A DNA stretch of 64,000 nucleotides from NCBI GenBank assembly GCA_038503075.1, contig JBCAML010000014.1, positions 682,001 through 746,000 of the forward strand. The letters are read 5' to 3'. Made by a program: the position numbers and the translations under genes. The DNA comes from Gyromitra esculenta. Its lineage: Eukaryota; Ascomycota; Pezizomycetes; Pezizales; Discinaceae. Shown one piece after another: positions 35,789-47,491 of this stretch (positions are counted from its first letter, which is position 1; the number at the start of each line of letters is the position of its first letter). The notes below the pieces were generated by a model. The model was not told the DNA's origin and ran no database searches. It worked only from the letters and a program-made list of their open reading frames with translations.

Positions 35789-38006
35789 ATGAGTAAGATC
35801 ACCGACAAAATTGCTGCACTGCGGCCAGGCGAGCCGTTTCACAGTCTCGAATTCTTCCCTCCAAAGACGTCCATGGTAGGTTCCTTCCCAGTAGTTATCT
35901 CTGGTTCGAAGCTAATCGTAACTTAATCGAGAAGGGTTTCGATAACCTAGAATCTCGCCTTCGGCGTATGGCTCGTGCTCTTCGCCCCCTCTTCGTCAAT
36001 GTCACTTGGGGTGCCGGTGGCTCAACGGCAGCAAAGTCTCTACATCTCGCCGAAATCTGTCAGCGGCAGCTCGATCTCACCACATGTCTCCACTTAACGT
36101 GTACGAATATGTCCCAAGCTGTCATTGATGAAACTTTGGAAGCTGCGAAGGAAATTGGGATAAGGAACATTCTTGCATTGCGAGGTGATCCGCCTCGGGA
36201 GGAGTATTTAAATACTCCATGTGATGGTGCCGCAAATGAGACATCTGGGAGGGAATTTGACTTTGCTATTGACCTAATCAAGTATATTAGGGAGAAATAT
36301 GGAGATTATTTTTGCATCGGAGTGGCAGCTTACCCGGAGGGGCACGTGGAGGGTGCTTGTCCAGAGCGGCAGGATCCAAAATTTGATCTCCCGTATCTGA
36401 TCGAGAAGGTCAAGGCTGGAGCGGACTTCATTATGACACAACTGTTCTATGATGTAGAGAAGTATCTTTCGTTCGAAAAAATGTTGCGAGAGGATCCTTC
36501 GGGGGTGTTTAAGGACTTGGTCATCATTCCAGGATTGATGCCTATACAGAGCTTCCAAATGCTCAAACGGATTACGAAACTGAGCGGCGCCTCAATACCC
36601 TCAGATTTATTGAAAAGACTAGAAGACGTTAAGGGAGATGACGAAGAGGTTAAACGTGTAGGTGTTGACATCATCGCGGAAGTCATCGGGAGGGTAAAGT
36701 CTACCCCAACCACATCGCCAAGAGGATATCACTTCTACACGTTAAATCTCGAGAAGGCTGTTTCGTTTATCTTAGAGAGATGTAATCTCATCCCGCTACC
36801 GGAAGAGGTCGCCATTGAGGAGATCGATATCCCAATAAGAAACGGCACTCGGCGAGATCGAAGATCATCATCCGTAACCTCCGATCCTCAGAACCGTGTC
36901 ATCATCGATGGAGATTCGGGAGTGACTGATCCCTCAAGGTATGCTCTATCTTCAGAGGCTGGATTTTTAAAGCCCCCCGAGCAGTCTAGACCACCTGAAG
37001 TAGCACTCGCTATCTCAGAAGGGGAAGGGGCTCTTGGTCGGGAAGCAACTTGGGATGACTACCCTAATGGGCGCTTCGGAAACGCAAGATCACCTGCTTT
37101 TGGCGAAATTGACGGATATGGCCCCTCTCTGCATCTTTCGCAGGCACAAGCTATCAAGCTCTGGTCATATCCTGTAACCACAGAAGATATCTCTTCGCTC
37201 TTCGTCCGCCACATTAAAGGCGAGCTGGAAGCTATCCCATGGAGCGAGCAGGAATTGAGTTCAGAGAGTAAAGTTATCCAAGAACATCTGATAAAATTGA
37301 ACGCAAAAGGGTGGTGGACTGTTGCTTCCCAACCGGCCGTAAATGGAGCGAAGAGTACCGATGAGATCTTCGGATGGGGACCTAGAAATGGCTTTGTATT
37401 TCAGAAGGCATTTGTTGAGTTTTTTTGCCCACCAGAGGATTGGGGGGTGTTGAAGGCGAAGTTAGACAAGGAGGAAGGCATGTCTTATTACGCAGCCAAT
37501 CGGAAGGTAGAGGTTTTCTAATCGTTTGAGCCTAACCGAAGATTTTTACTCACGGGGGGATTTGATTTACTTTTAGGGAGATTATGAGTCGAATGTACCT
37601 CTAGGCGAGGATTCCCTCCATGCTGTGACATGGGGAGTTTTTCTAGGCAAAGAGTACAGAAATCCTTCCACCCTTTCTTTGGTTCTATGGTCTCAGGCGA
37701 ATTTAGCTAACGGCTTATTTTTTTGTAAAGGATCATTACTCCAACCATTATTGAAGAGGTTTCTTTTAAAGCCTGGAAGGTTTGTTTTTATTCCCATCTA
37801 AAATACTGCGTGGTCCATTATTAACTAAATTGTACTTAAAACAGGAAGAAGCATTCAGCATCTGGTCCGAATGGGGCCACGTTTATCCTTCGCGTACGGC
37901 ATCTTCAAAGCTTATGTCACAAATCGCACAAAGTTATTACTTGGTCAATATTATACATCATGGGTACTTGGAACCTAATGTGTTATGGGATTTTCTTGAG
38001 CTTTAA
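35789..38006 (+). CDS. MET12: Methylenetetrahydrofolate reductase, five exons
   Basis: Exons: 35789-35875, 35935-37506, 37577-37653, 37731-37779, 37845-38006, giving 648 residues. The enzyme reduces 5,10-methylene-THF to 5-methyl-THF, the methyl donor for methionine synthase. The catalytic TIM barrel has FHSLEFFPPKTSM, FVNVTWGAGGST, CLHLTCTNM, RNILALRGDPP, FCIGVAAYPEGH, GADFIMTQLFYDVEKY and HFYTLNLEKAV. A linker of about 90 residues with RRDRRSSS follows. The eukaryotic regulatory (SAM-binding) domain then has WDDYPNGRFGNARSPAFGEIDGYG, SQPAVNGAKS, GWGPRNGFVFQKAFVEFF, DSLHAVTWGVF and LVNIIHHG. Two fungal paralogues exist (MET12 and MET13); the SLEFFPPKT opening looks nearer MET12, but this is a judgement without alignment. 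The acceptor of exon 2 could be three bases upstream. Confidence 0.93.
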
Positions 38007-38967
38007 TTAAACATTCTGTAACCGCTCTTACCCATAACCAAGTTTATATCCTCGATGGTTTATGCTGTTGCTTGACATATTTTTCTGCTTTTACTTCATA
38101 TTTCGTTTCATTGGGCGAGATTGTATGTAGAGATTGGGTGGCCTTTGTTATTTTTGAACTTAGTATTTGCATGTGCTGGTTGGGAGAGAGTGAAATTGAA
38201 GGAGGCGTTGCATAATGGTGGAGGGCCCCGATGATACGAACTTTTGAGATGAAATAGACATTTCTTCTACTCTATTTGTATTGGGTGCGTAAATGTAGTT
38301 GTTTTGAATACGTTAGGGGCAAGGGGGCAAGGTAATAGGAAGTGTAGTGGTGAGATTTTTACAAATTTAGAATACTAGTTTCCTCCTATGGGAGTTAAAT
38401 GGAAGAACTATTGGAGTTTCATCATAACATATCACTCGCTTAATATTATTTACTCATTTACCTATAAGCAAAAGCTGGGTTATTTGCGAGGTAAAATTAG
38501 CAGCAGTGATGTTAATGACGATGCCTGGAAGAGAAAACAGTTTTAGGAGAAGAGTTACCTTGAAACCAGCTAAGAAATATATGTCTTCAGCCTAGGTAAA
38601 ACTGGTGTACCAGTATAGAGTTGTAGCTGGGCTATCTGGGGGAAGCGAAGGTTCAACGTCAAATCGCTCTAGCATCGTACCTGGCACTGTAGTTATTCGT
38701 AAGTGACATGATCGATACTGGCCTATCCAAAACTCACTCGATAGTGCAGCGAGCCGCTTCATGCTTTGACCACTAGGTTCAGTGCATATATGCCCTCGAG
38801 GCCGTCGTCAGGGCTTGGACGACAATATATTACCATTCCAAGGCTAAATATTGCTATTTAATGAATTTATAACCAATTTTTCTGGTTTAAACCACTCTAT
38901 AGTGTTCGAGATACATAAACTTAACGTGACATATTCTCGTTAAGCATCTTGCTTGGAGAAACCTATT
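38007..38967. other. Intergenic between convergent MTHFR and DFG5
   Basis: AT-rich 3' regions of both genes. One ATATCACTCG copy lies near 38431. No gene or structured repeat seen. Confidence 0.4.
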
Positions 38968-40662
38968 TTAATAAACCCAGTAAATAAATACAAAAGTCGC
39001 GAACATCAAGGTTACGGTAGCTAGCCACGCTCCAACCTTCTGCTTCTTAGTCATTTTAGCCAACAATTGCTCTTGTATTGTACCGCCGCCACCGCCTTCA
39101 CCACCGCCTCCCTTACCTCTGCGTGGCCCACCTTGGCTCCCGGCGGCAGGATCTCCTTCGCTCGTCCCCCCTTCTTTCTCAGTTACTGGTACGCCCACTT
39201 CATATACTAATGTATTTTGGATAACCTCTAGCGCAGAAATTTGTTCACCGACCCCAAATAAACCATCCCACTGTGGCTGGTACCACTTCATACCGCACGT
39301 ATTTTTGTCTGAGCCATAGGAACAAGCTGCCGCTGCTGCAACAGCAGAAGCGTGTAGTTTTGGCATAATAAAATCTACGGTCCAAGGCGCCATTTTTACA
39401 GTGAGAGCTAGAAATCGTGCGAAGTAGGCTTTGAAGGAGCGTTGATCGACGTTGCAAGTGACTTGGCGCTCGCAAGCTTGCTCAAACATTGTGTTAGGGG
39501 GACCGAGTGGAGGGTTTGTATAGAAGATTCGGGTCATTTCCAAGATGCCTTGTATTCGCGATTTCCATTCTGGGTCGCCATTTGTCTATGGAAATATTGG
39601 GGCAAGGTTAGGTTTTCTTATAACGTTTACATGTTTGGGAAACCACGGCTTTAGACGTGAGGGTATACACATACAAGATTATACATATATGCTGCCCCAG
39701 CCAAGTAAGTTCCTGCATTATATGACCATTGAACCCAATTGACGGTCGTGCAATTATTCTGTGAATCTGTCCCGTCGAAATACCTATGGTCTGGTGTTGC
39801 TAATCCCAGCTCATGAGTCCAATCGTATGCCTTGATGGCCCAATTTGCATAGGTTATGTTACCCGTATATCTAGCCAATCTAGCAGCTAGTTGAAAAAAA
39901 CAACCATTCGAGATTGTATTTTTGTAACCATATCCATTATTAAAGGGATAAATCTGCCATCTGAGTCCACCGCCACATGTTGCAGTGTCCCACCGAGAAG
40001 CTTGTGTGTTGAACACAGCTTGAGCTAGGGCGAGCCATTGCGCTTGACCTTTGGGGGGGTCGGGGAAATTCTTTTCAGCGGCGGAAATAACGGTTAGGCC
40101 CCAGAAACATTGGTCATCGTTTCCCTATTAACCACAGTGTGCATTGGGTGAGTGGTGAAGGCTCAAGAGCTGGATATCAGAATTGGAGGATTTTACCAAG
40201 GACTTGGATTGATTTGGTGGCATATAGTTCTGGTCTGGCCCTATTTGATGCAGTAAAGCTTCCGTTACGACAAAATTGTAACCTTCGTCACCGGTGTAAT
40301 ACCAATAGTCTACAAGTGCCTGCGAGGACACGTTAGAACTGAATTTCAATTTTTGGGGATTTCGGGAACTCACCCCAAAGACTGCTCCAGCTTCCCACCA
40401 GTAATAGGGGTCGCCAAACAATCCCGGGATTCCATTTGTTTTATTTCCGGGATACATCTCCATCATTTTGTGGGCAATCCTCTGCGCCACATAAAGAATC
40501 GACCCTTAAAATGTCGTCAGTCTTTAAGAGCTTTCTCGGGGCTTTGTTTGGGGTATAATCACCTCTGTCATCGATAATAAGCTCGTATCCCATTACCAAC
40601 TGGGTCATCATCGACAAAAGCGGGAGTATTGCTGATAGATAGCATTTAGGTCGAACTTTCAT
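38968..40662 (-). CDS. DFG5: GH76 mannan endo-1,6-alpha-mannosidase, DFG5/DCW1 type, GPI-anchored, five exons
   Basis: Exons (minus): 40563-40662, 40374-40504, 40197-40319, 39675-40124, 38968-39585, giving 473 residues. Dfg5/Dcw1 enzymes act at the cell surface, attaching GPI proteins to wall glucan. A signal peptide ([17 protein letters not shown]) precedes [22 protein letters not shown]76 motifs follow: [32 protein letters not shown], the catalytic Asp pair in [46 protein letters not shown], and [20 protein letters not shown]. Then comes a Cys-containing C-terminal block ([12 protein letters not shown]). The Gly-rich linker and final hydrophobic helix ([19 protein letters not shown]) look like a GPI signal. 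All introns are GT-AG and in phase. Confidence 0.93.
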
Positions 40663-42045
40663 AGCTGTGGATGTTTCTATAAGTGTTTGGAGGGGATGAT
40701 TAATGTCGTCCCAATAGATTCAATTCTTCTAGGACGTCTGGAAGTAGCGGGGGAGGTTCTCGTGATGTCAATCACAAGCTTGAATTGCCTACCAGACTAG
40801 TTTAAAATTAAGAATCGCGTTAGGGAATGGCAAAAAAACTAGTAATGGCAAAAACATGTATCTATATTTGGACTGAAGCCCCCTTGGGAATGGGATATGC
40901 CCTCGCTCTTCCAAACACAGACTTGAAAATAGTTTATTCAACTAATAGTATTTTGTTGAATGTAGTTTTTATATGCATATGGAAGTGGTAGTTTGGCCAA
41001 TTGAGACTACTGTGTATTTCTGCGAGCCACACTAGCCGTTCAATTGTTGATGTCGCTGATGATGAGAGGGGAAGGTAAGGGGAGTATACAATGAAAAGTG
41101 TATTGATGCTTCTGAGTTTCGAGGATTATTGAAAATTGCTGATAAAGTAATTGATTGTCGCAACAATTTTTGCTAAGGCTGATGAAATGTGGAAGCATGC
41201 ATCTACCGATATAAAATCTCTCTTTTTGCGGAAAGCTTTTCATGAAGATGTTACTAAGGTGACACCACTATAAATCAGGAAGTGGTGCGTGTGGCGCTGT
41301 GATCGTGGAGAATGTCATCTTGGGCAGTTTTAACTTTACTACAACTAAAGGCAAATTTCTTTGGATGGGCTACCAGAAGTACTGAACCTGGCCTAGATAG
41401 ATGCATGTATTGGTTTGGTTTGCATCTCACTTTATTGCTTTATTGGAACCAGGCGGGGGCTTCTCTAACCGTGGGAATTGGCGAGGTATGACTTGCTGCT
41501 AAAGGTGGCTTACGCGTGAGAAAGATATCTGCCACTAAAGCCTTACCGTATCTAGCTGACTTAGGCCTATCCAAACGCAAATTATCCTTAGCAGCAAGTC
41601 ATATCTCGCTAGTTTATACGGTATAAAGTGATCAGGCCAGTAACAGGAACTCCTCCGTATGCTTGACCGGCGCCCGAAGCAGCTCCTGCATAGTCCGATT
41701 ACCCGTCAGACAATCCAAACAATCCAACCCCTGGAAATGGGGAATACATTAGGGGAACCTATAGGCAATAGGCATGAAATTTTTCGTATTAGGAAACCTG
41801 ATAAGTTTAACGTGGGCCGTTGAAAGATGCCGAGCCATATCCCATGACGCGAGATTCTCTAGCTGTAGCAAAGCGTCTCGAAGCTTCCCACCAATGAACG
41901 CTGGTTTCAACCGCAAACTTTAACATGCAGAAACCATCGCAAATTTGTTATATTAGTATCAAGCATAATCATTGTTTATCAAGAATGTTGAATAGAGGAG
42001 TACTATTTTGTCGTACCATAACTGCATGTATTGATAAGAATATAT
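40663..42045. other. Intergenic between DFG5 and SGD1
   Basis: Contains one 129-bp terminal-inverted-repeat element (41481-41609). The rest is AT-rich, with short ORFs lacking family motifs. Confidence 0.45.
41481..41609. mobile_element. 129-bp MITE-like element with 24-bp terminal inverted repeats
   Basis: The left end starts GCGAGGTATGACTTGCTGCT and the right end is its near-perfect complement (41586-41609, ending CAAGTCATATCTCGC). One mismatch and one extra A separate the arms. The interior has no ORF. No clear target-site duplication; a TA remains on the right only. A single copy in this window. Confidence 0.75.
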
Positions 42046-44712
42046 CTATTTACCTCCAACAGTTTCCCTTGCAACAACCGCCTTCAGCCCATCACAAGCA
42101 ACACCAATCCCCCATCTTACAGTCGCAGTCTCTGCCTCACCACCGGCCATGTCAGTCCCCTTAACGTGTTTTCCTAAAAAGAACAACACGCTTCTCGCTA
42201 GATCTACATTCTCGACAGTTTTCAAAAATACGTCCATAATTGACTTTTCATCCCTCTCCTTCTCTGGCGTAGTATTTCTCTGAGAGTGTAAGATTATAGT
42301 GATAAACATCAACTCTAGAAAAATTTTCGTCTTGCTTTGAAGGTACGCCATGTTTAAGGTTTTCAGAGTGGTTAATGTCAAAGCTCCCTCTGCAATCAAA
42401 GACCCGTACATTCGCGAGAGATTCACCATCTTCCGCATTCCTAATCCTTCGTCTTCTTCGTCTTCATCGAATACTTCTGCTACTCTTCCGCCGTCGTCTT
42501 CTCCCATACGTCGGAATATATCCCAGAGGCAAAATGTAAATGTCATCCTCAATGACTTTTGTCCGCAAAGTTTCCGTGCAATGAGAGTGTAATAAGGGTT
42601 GTATGAAGCCTCACCGCCGCAGCAGTGAACCAATACTCGAGGGATCTCGGGCTCTTGTTTTCGTTTCAATCGTAACTTGAGAATCCGATTATAGGCATCT
42701 GTATAGTCCTCTGCAGACATCACAGTGATAAAGATAGATCGACGGACATCAGTATTCATGCGTTGTTCACGAGCTAATTGGGCGAGATCCGTGATGGTTC
42801 CAAAATCCCCTATTTCTGGATCTGATTTACTCTTCGACCTCTTTGGTTTCTCAAGTGGAATCTCTGATTTCGACGCTTGATTACCAACCCAGGATGAACC
42901 GACAAGCCACCATTTTCCTTTCGTTTCCGTGCTCCGAATATCAGCCAGAGAAGCACGCAGCGGCTCGATTGCTCGGAGTTGGCGATTGTTTAGTAAGCCG
43001 ACTAGCTTTTTCATGCGGGATGTTGCCGCTGCTGTTACGGCAGATGAAGCGGTAGCAGATTTCAGGCGATTGTTCTTGAGATTTGTAAGGGTTTCGATCA
43101 TGAATTTTGTACGGATGCTAAGGTTTGATTGTCCGATTTTGCCGATCGCAGGTTGCATCATTAATACGAGATCCTTTAGTGCTGTTGGGTCATCCTGCCG
43201 TAATTGAGTACCGGAATCTAAACACATCAGTTTCATATTTCGTGCAATATATCAAGTATATTGGATGGGAAAAAAACCTACTCCTCACAATTTTTAGAAG
43301 CAACTCGGTATTTAGTTCCGTGATCTCTCCCAAAAAAATCCTGATAAGGTCAAACACTAGGACGCAGCCTACAACCTGAAAATTGTACAGCTCTGCCAAA
43401 AAGCTCATCAAATTCGTACACTCCTTTGTGCCGGTTGAAGGATCCTTTATCCCGTTCGTTTTCTGGTAATGGACATCAAAATTCTCAACAATCCTTTGCA
43501 CAATATGCGCACCAAAATCCGTTCCGATAAGTTTGTAAACGCCAGCTACAAATCCTGCATGAAGTATCATGAAGGTATCCATGAGGGATGAGGGATCACA
43601 AACGATAGAGATGAGGATATTAGATAGTATCGAGGTGACATGGCCTCGAGGGTTTGTGCGGTACAAAGTTTCGACCTCAGAGAGAATCGAAAGCATATTG
43701 GCCTCGGAAAGCCTGTTAAAGAGACCTTTGCACTGGCGTTGAAGGCGAACAAGAAGCTCAGAGTCTGTAGTAGGAGCCTTACGAAGAGAGGGGGGAATGT
43801 ATTTGGATGTGCTGGCTTCAAACTTAGGCTCTTCTGCTGACTTTCCCTGGCCTAGTTGATTCCCCTGTTCCACCCCAAGATCTGAACCAAACCCCTTGAA
43901 CTCTTCCCCCCCTTCGCTTTCATCGTCATCCAGGTCAAGATCCCCATCTGATTCATCTAGATCCATCCCATCCCCAAGAATATCATTTGGTCTATCATCC
44001 TCGATCTCATCACCGGATTCCTCATCGCCCATATCCTCAAATCCTATGTCATCGCTATCCTCTTTTTCTTCTTCCCCCTCCTCCTCCTCCTTCGTGGGTT
44101 TAGATTTAGGCCCTAAAATTTTCCGCCTCTTCGTCATCCTAATCTTATCACTTCCCAAAAAATCGCCATCTAATCCCTCCATCAAAAAATCCAACCCATC
44201 ATCCTGAAATGATGACGGGAGCTTCTTGTTCTTAATCTTCAGCTTTTTCTCCAGATAACTAATCTCCGCGTCATCTTCCGCAAGCTTATCCCTAATCCCC
44301 CTTCTTATATGTGGCCTAGGCTCATCCTCCTCATCCTCCGCTTTTCGTTTCACCGGCTTTGTCTTCTTTAATATCGACTTTGGCTGTTTCAATGGCTCCT
44401 CTATCCTCGGTGTAACAGTGATGGCTGCTTCCTCCCCGCTAGGAGAAGTTAGACGGCGAATTGGCTGTGGCGGCCCATGTTTCGAAAGGTGGATTCGCTG
44501 CTTCTTTTTTACTTCGCGGTCCTTTTTGCGGCGCTCTTTGCGATCGGGGATGCGTTTATTCTTGCCATTACGTCTTGACGGATCCTCTAGGTTTTCTGTT
44601 CAGCACAAATCGCAGCGTGCTGCAAAGCATAATAGCAATACATACGGAGTCCAAGTTCCTGAACAAGTTCTCGGGGGAGTCGCGTGGTACTAGTTTTACC
44701 GGTTGATGTCAT
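42046..44712 (-). CDS. SGD1: SGD1/NOM1 nucleolar protein with MIF4G and MA3 domains, three exons
   Basis: Exons (minus): 44646-44712, 43282-44586, 42046-43217, giving 847 residues. Sgd1/NOM1 is a nucleolar 40S-biogenesis factor. The first exon, TRLPRELVQELGL, is the usual fungal opening, so the in-frame ATG at 44778 is not preferred. A basic stretch follows (RKERRKKDREVKKKQR), then a motif EISYLEKKLKIK, an acidic region, and KYIPPSLRKAP before the MIF4G domain (LQRQCKGLFNRLSEANML through FGAHIVQRIVENF and SFLAELYNFQVVG). An MA3 domain follows: DVRRSIFITVMSAEDYTDAYNRIL, PYYTLIARKLCG and FTFCLWDIFRRMGE. Intron 2 joins KIVRN to SGTQLRQDDP in frame. A telobox lies about 110 bp upstream of the ATG. 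Confidence 0.92.
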
Positions 44713-44823
44713 TTTTGGAGAATCCGAGCTTTTCACGATCCTCAAAATTTTTGTGAGCTTGTGTATGGGATGTCTCATTTTTAGCCAATGGGATCGGCGG
44801 AGGTCCGTGCAAGCCCAAGCTTT

Positions 44824-44834
44824 GGGTTAGGGTT
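44824..44834 (+). promoter_or_regulatory. Telobox-like GGGTTAGGGTT upstream of SGD1
   Basis: Lies 112-122 bp upstream of the SGD1 ATG (gene on minus). Matches the double TTAGGG pattern near other ribosome-biogenesis genes in this window. Function is inferred. Confidence 0.35.
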
Positions 44835-44993
44835 GATTCAATGACGACCACAGGACCACGTGATAATGTTAGCTTGTTTTTTTTTTACCTAGAAGAACTA
44901 GCTTTGCCGTTAGCCGCGTTAATGACGAGGAGCTCTCTAAGGATTCTACATGATTGACTACTGTCATGCATGAAGCTCGCTCTCATTAGAGTA

Positions 44994-45099
44994 GAGACTT
45001 TGCGCTTTTGAGCCAGATCTGATCTTTGACCAATCAGAAGCTGATCTGCACCAATAAAATTGCTAGAATTCGGGGCTAGATCTATTTGTGCGAAGTCTC
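44994..45099. mobile_element. 106-bp MITE, family 2 copy A, TA-flanked
   Basis: Terminal inverted repeats GAGACTTTGCGC (left) and GCGAAGTCTC (right), with TA on both sides. The interior shares blocks such as ACCAATCAGAAGCTGATCTG with the copy at 50310-50415 in inverted orientation. Both copies are exactly 106 bp. No ORF, so mobilised only in trans if at all. Confidence 0.85.
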
Positions 45100-45970
45100 T
45101 ATCTTGCCACTAGTAAATTCGCTTTTGGGGTGCTAAAAGCCTTGAGAAGAGACAAGTTTTGATAAAGCCTATCTAACTATATCGAGTTGATGAGTGAACG
45201 AACTTGACAGCTGAAATATTTTAGAGGTACAGTGGTGGAAAGAGGGGTGTTTTCACTGCCGCATCGGTGAGAAATACGGGATTTAAGTTGGAAATGCTAT
45301 CAAGTTGGGCAAAAAGTTCTGTAGCACTGCTGGCTTAATCAAGCATTCTCTAGAATACCGCATCAACGCCGTACTAAAAACACCTAGTTTTCTAGTACTG
45401 TACTTGCTAAAAAATAAAGTTTGTGACGTGGGTAAACCTCGGCAGCAACCATGCCCCATTAACAACACAGTTCCCCAGCCCACAATCAACTTACCACTGC
45501 TGTTTATTTTGTGGCTGTTCAATCTACAAATTAGTCTGTAATTTATAGTTGTCGGTGTTAAATTCCGCAGGTTGTAGCCTCCGAAATGTAGATTTGGTTG
45601 TTATCCAACTTTACCCCCGTCACAAACCTTTTTTTTGGCTAGTATATGTACCTATTTCTGCATGTCACCGGCATTCAAAATTGATTCCTTGCCAAAGGTG
45701 GATGGCACATGATATTACGATAAGGATAGAAGGCATATAGGTACGTAAGGCAGAGTGGTGCGCGTTTCTCAAAAAGCTATTGGGAACCTTTCCCCGGCTT
45801 TCTGCGATTGGAAAAGCCGCTACCCCTTAGATACACCAGTAACAAATGCTAACCCCCCTATGTAGCGGTGGCTTTTAGTTAATTGCAAGTGGCCAATGAA
45901 CAAGTGTAAACCTTGGCCCCCACTTGAGAGGGTCAGCTTTGTCTGTGTATGGAGTAGCTCCACATTTGTA

Positions 45971-46123
45971 CAGCGCACAGCAAAAAAGATCGAGAAACCG
46001 GGACCTACTGACAGGGCTTTGTGGCAAATCCAACTGCCAGAATCTTCCTCGAAAATTCCGGGAAGGCGATAAAAGCCCCGAACCCCAAGTCTCACGTTTC
46101 TCGATCTTTTTTGCCGTACGCTG
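45971..46123. mobile_element. 153-bp MITE, family 1 copy A, TA-flanked, Tc1/mariner-like
   Basis: Ends are CAGCGCACAGCAAAAAAGAT and the complement finishing TTTTTTGCCGTACGCTG, about 28 bp of inverted repeat, flanked by TA on each side. Interior text (ctactgacaggg, ccaactgc, ccccgaaccccaagtctcac) is shared with 53188-53322. The TA target and CAG start resemble the non-autonomous Tc1/mariner pattern. Confidence 0.88.
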
Positions 46124-47121
46124 TATCTTAAACTTCGTCTAGGGCGAAGCCATAGTTGAAGGTATTATTGTCATGTGCATTTTACCTATACTATATTAAA
46201 AAATAAGCACGTCTCAGGCCAGCTTACCTTGGCCCATGGGGGTTAGGGTGCTTGAGTAGCGAGAGAAAAGTGCTGTATTCTAGAAAAAAAAAGTTAGTTA
46301 TTAGAAAACTGGAGCATAAGTAAGAGAGGGGTTTAACCCGTAGTTGTTATACTACCCCAAGGCCTTAGCTAGGGTACTTCTTTTGATCAGGAAGAAACGC
46401 AACTAAACAATTTGTGCGACGGGTGTAGGGGAAAATTTGTTACTACATGTAGGTGGTAGTGCTAGCAATGCGAAACTCAGCCGCCAGCTCAACTCAAAAT
46501 CAAGGAAGCCCTCAAATTTTTACAGCAACTTTACAGGAAGTAGAGGGCTTCAGAGAGTGTAAATTAAAGGTTACTTAACGAAAGAAGAGCACCAAAATGT
46601 TGAGCGTGAAGAGAGGCACCATCACCAGCATCGCCACCTGGGGACAGACTTTCCCCTACACCTTTAGCACTGCAGCTGGTCGTTCTCATTTCAGCACCAA
46701 CAATACTACCCCATACGCATACCCGGGTCCGCTATGCCTCGCCATATTTCGTACTTCTCTAAGGTATATAAGATGCTGCACATATATCACTAGATGGTAT
46801 ACTTCAAACTCATATCCTATTCGATGCTCCTCATGCGTATATACGCATATGGGGGATTGCTCAACAATCGATATCGGTTATACTAAAATCAGCAGGAAAA
46901 GATAATTACACGCAGGAATTACTGAAGCTCGACCTTCCTGTTGGACTGATGAAGAAAAGACAAAAAATTTCAAGTCCAGCTTCATGGTCTGCTTTGTCTA
47001 TCATCAAAAATTCCGTTTAATCTATGGATTTGCATCTAAGGCCGGAAGGCCAACCAAAAATATGAACAAAATTGAACTGAAAGCAAGAAACGAAAGTTGA
47101 GGGAAATCACCCCCTCCTGGA

Positions 47122-47491
47122 CTAGAAGTCATGCAAAACCGACAGCTTTCCATTGATCCTTTCAATTTCTATCTCCCACTTCTTAGTATTGTCGTCCTGC
47201 TCAGTTTTACATATCTGATATGAGACTTGCCGCTCAGCAAACACATCTTGAACTTTCGCCGCTTGAAATTTCGCAGCATCAGCAAGGGCCTGATATTTTG
47301 CGATCTTAGACTTCGAAGCCGCCGTAAACAGCATCTAGGTGAGCTGGAGGTCTCGAGTGTATTTAGGCTTGACGCCTTCGTAGAAAGATTTGTGGATAGC
47401 TTCGAGGTTTTTGCGAGCCTGGGCAGTTTTTTTCCTGATAAATTGTGACCGAGCCGACGAGCTGTGCAAAGGTAGCTGTAACATAATCCAT
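47122..47491 (-). pseudogene. Disabled paralogue of the orphan gene at 53488-53871
   Basis: Minus-strand remnant starting MDYVTATFAQLVGSVTIYQE and ending CKTEQDDNTKKW, then ..LSVLHDF. It aligns along its whole length with the intact 127-residue protein, and about 64 percent of the last 70 residues match. There are two disabling changes: an extra A in an A7 run (in 47425-47433) shifts the frame after YQEK, and a TAG (47335-47337) replaces the CAG codon of the intact copy just before MLFTAASK. The region between is six codons shorter but in frame. There is no nearby partner gene or repeat border to show how it was duplicated. Confidence 0.85.

Larger units (their letters stand above)
44713..47121. 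other. Intergenic with two MITE families, no gene supported
   Basis: Holds the SGD1 promoter with a telobox, one copy of the 106-bp element and one of the TA-flanked 153-bp element. A plus ORF at 46597-46905 (102 codons) has a presequence-like start but no recognisable domain and is not called. Confidence 0.45.

Noticed and set aside
45801..45875. Inverted similarity AAAAGCCGCTACC / GTAGCGGTGGCTTTT near MITE copy A
   Set aside because: Arms differ by indels and the interval lacks target duplication; too weak to call an element.
46597..46905. ORF of 102 codons with a presequence-like start
   Set aside because: No domain, no conserved neighbour, poor codon pattern after residue 45, and it lies in a repeat-bearing intergenic region.
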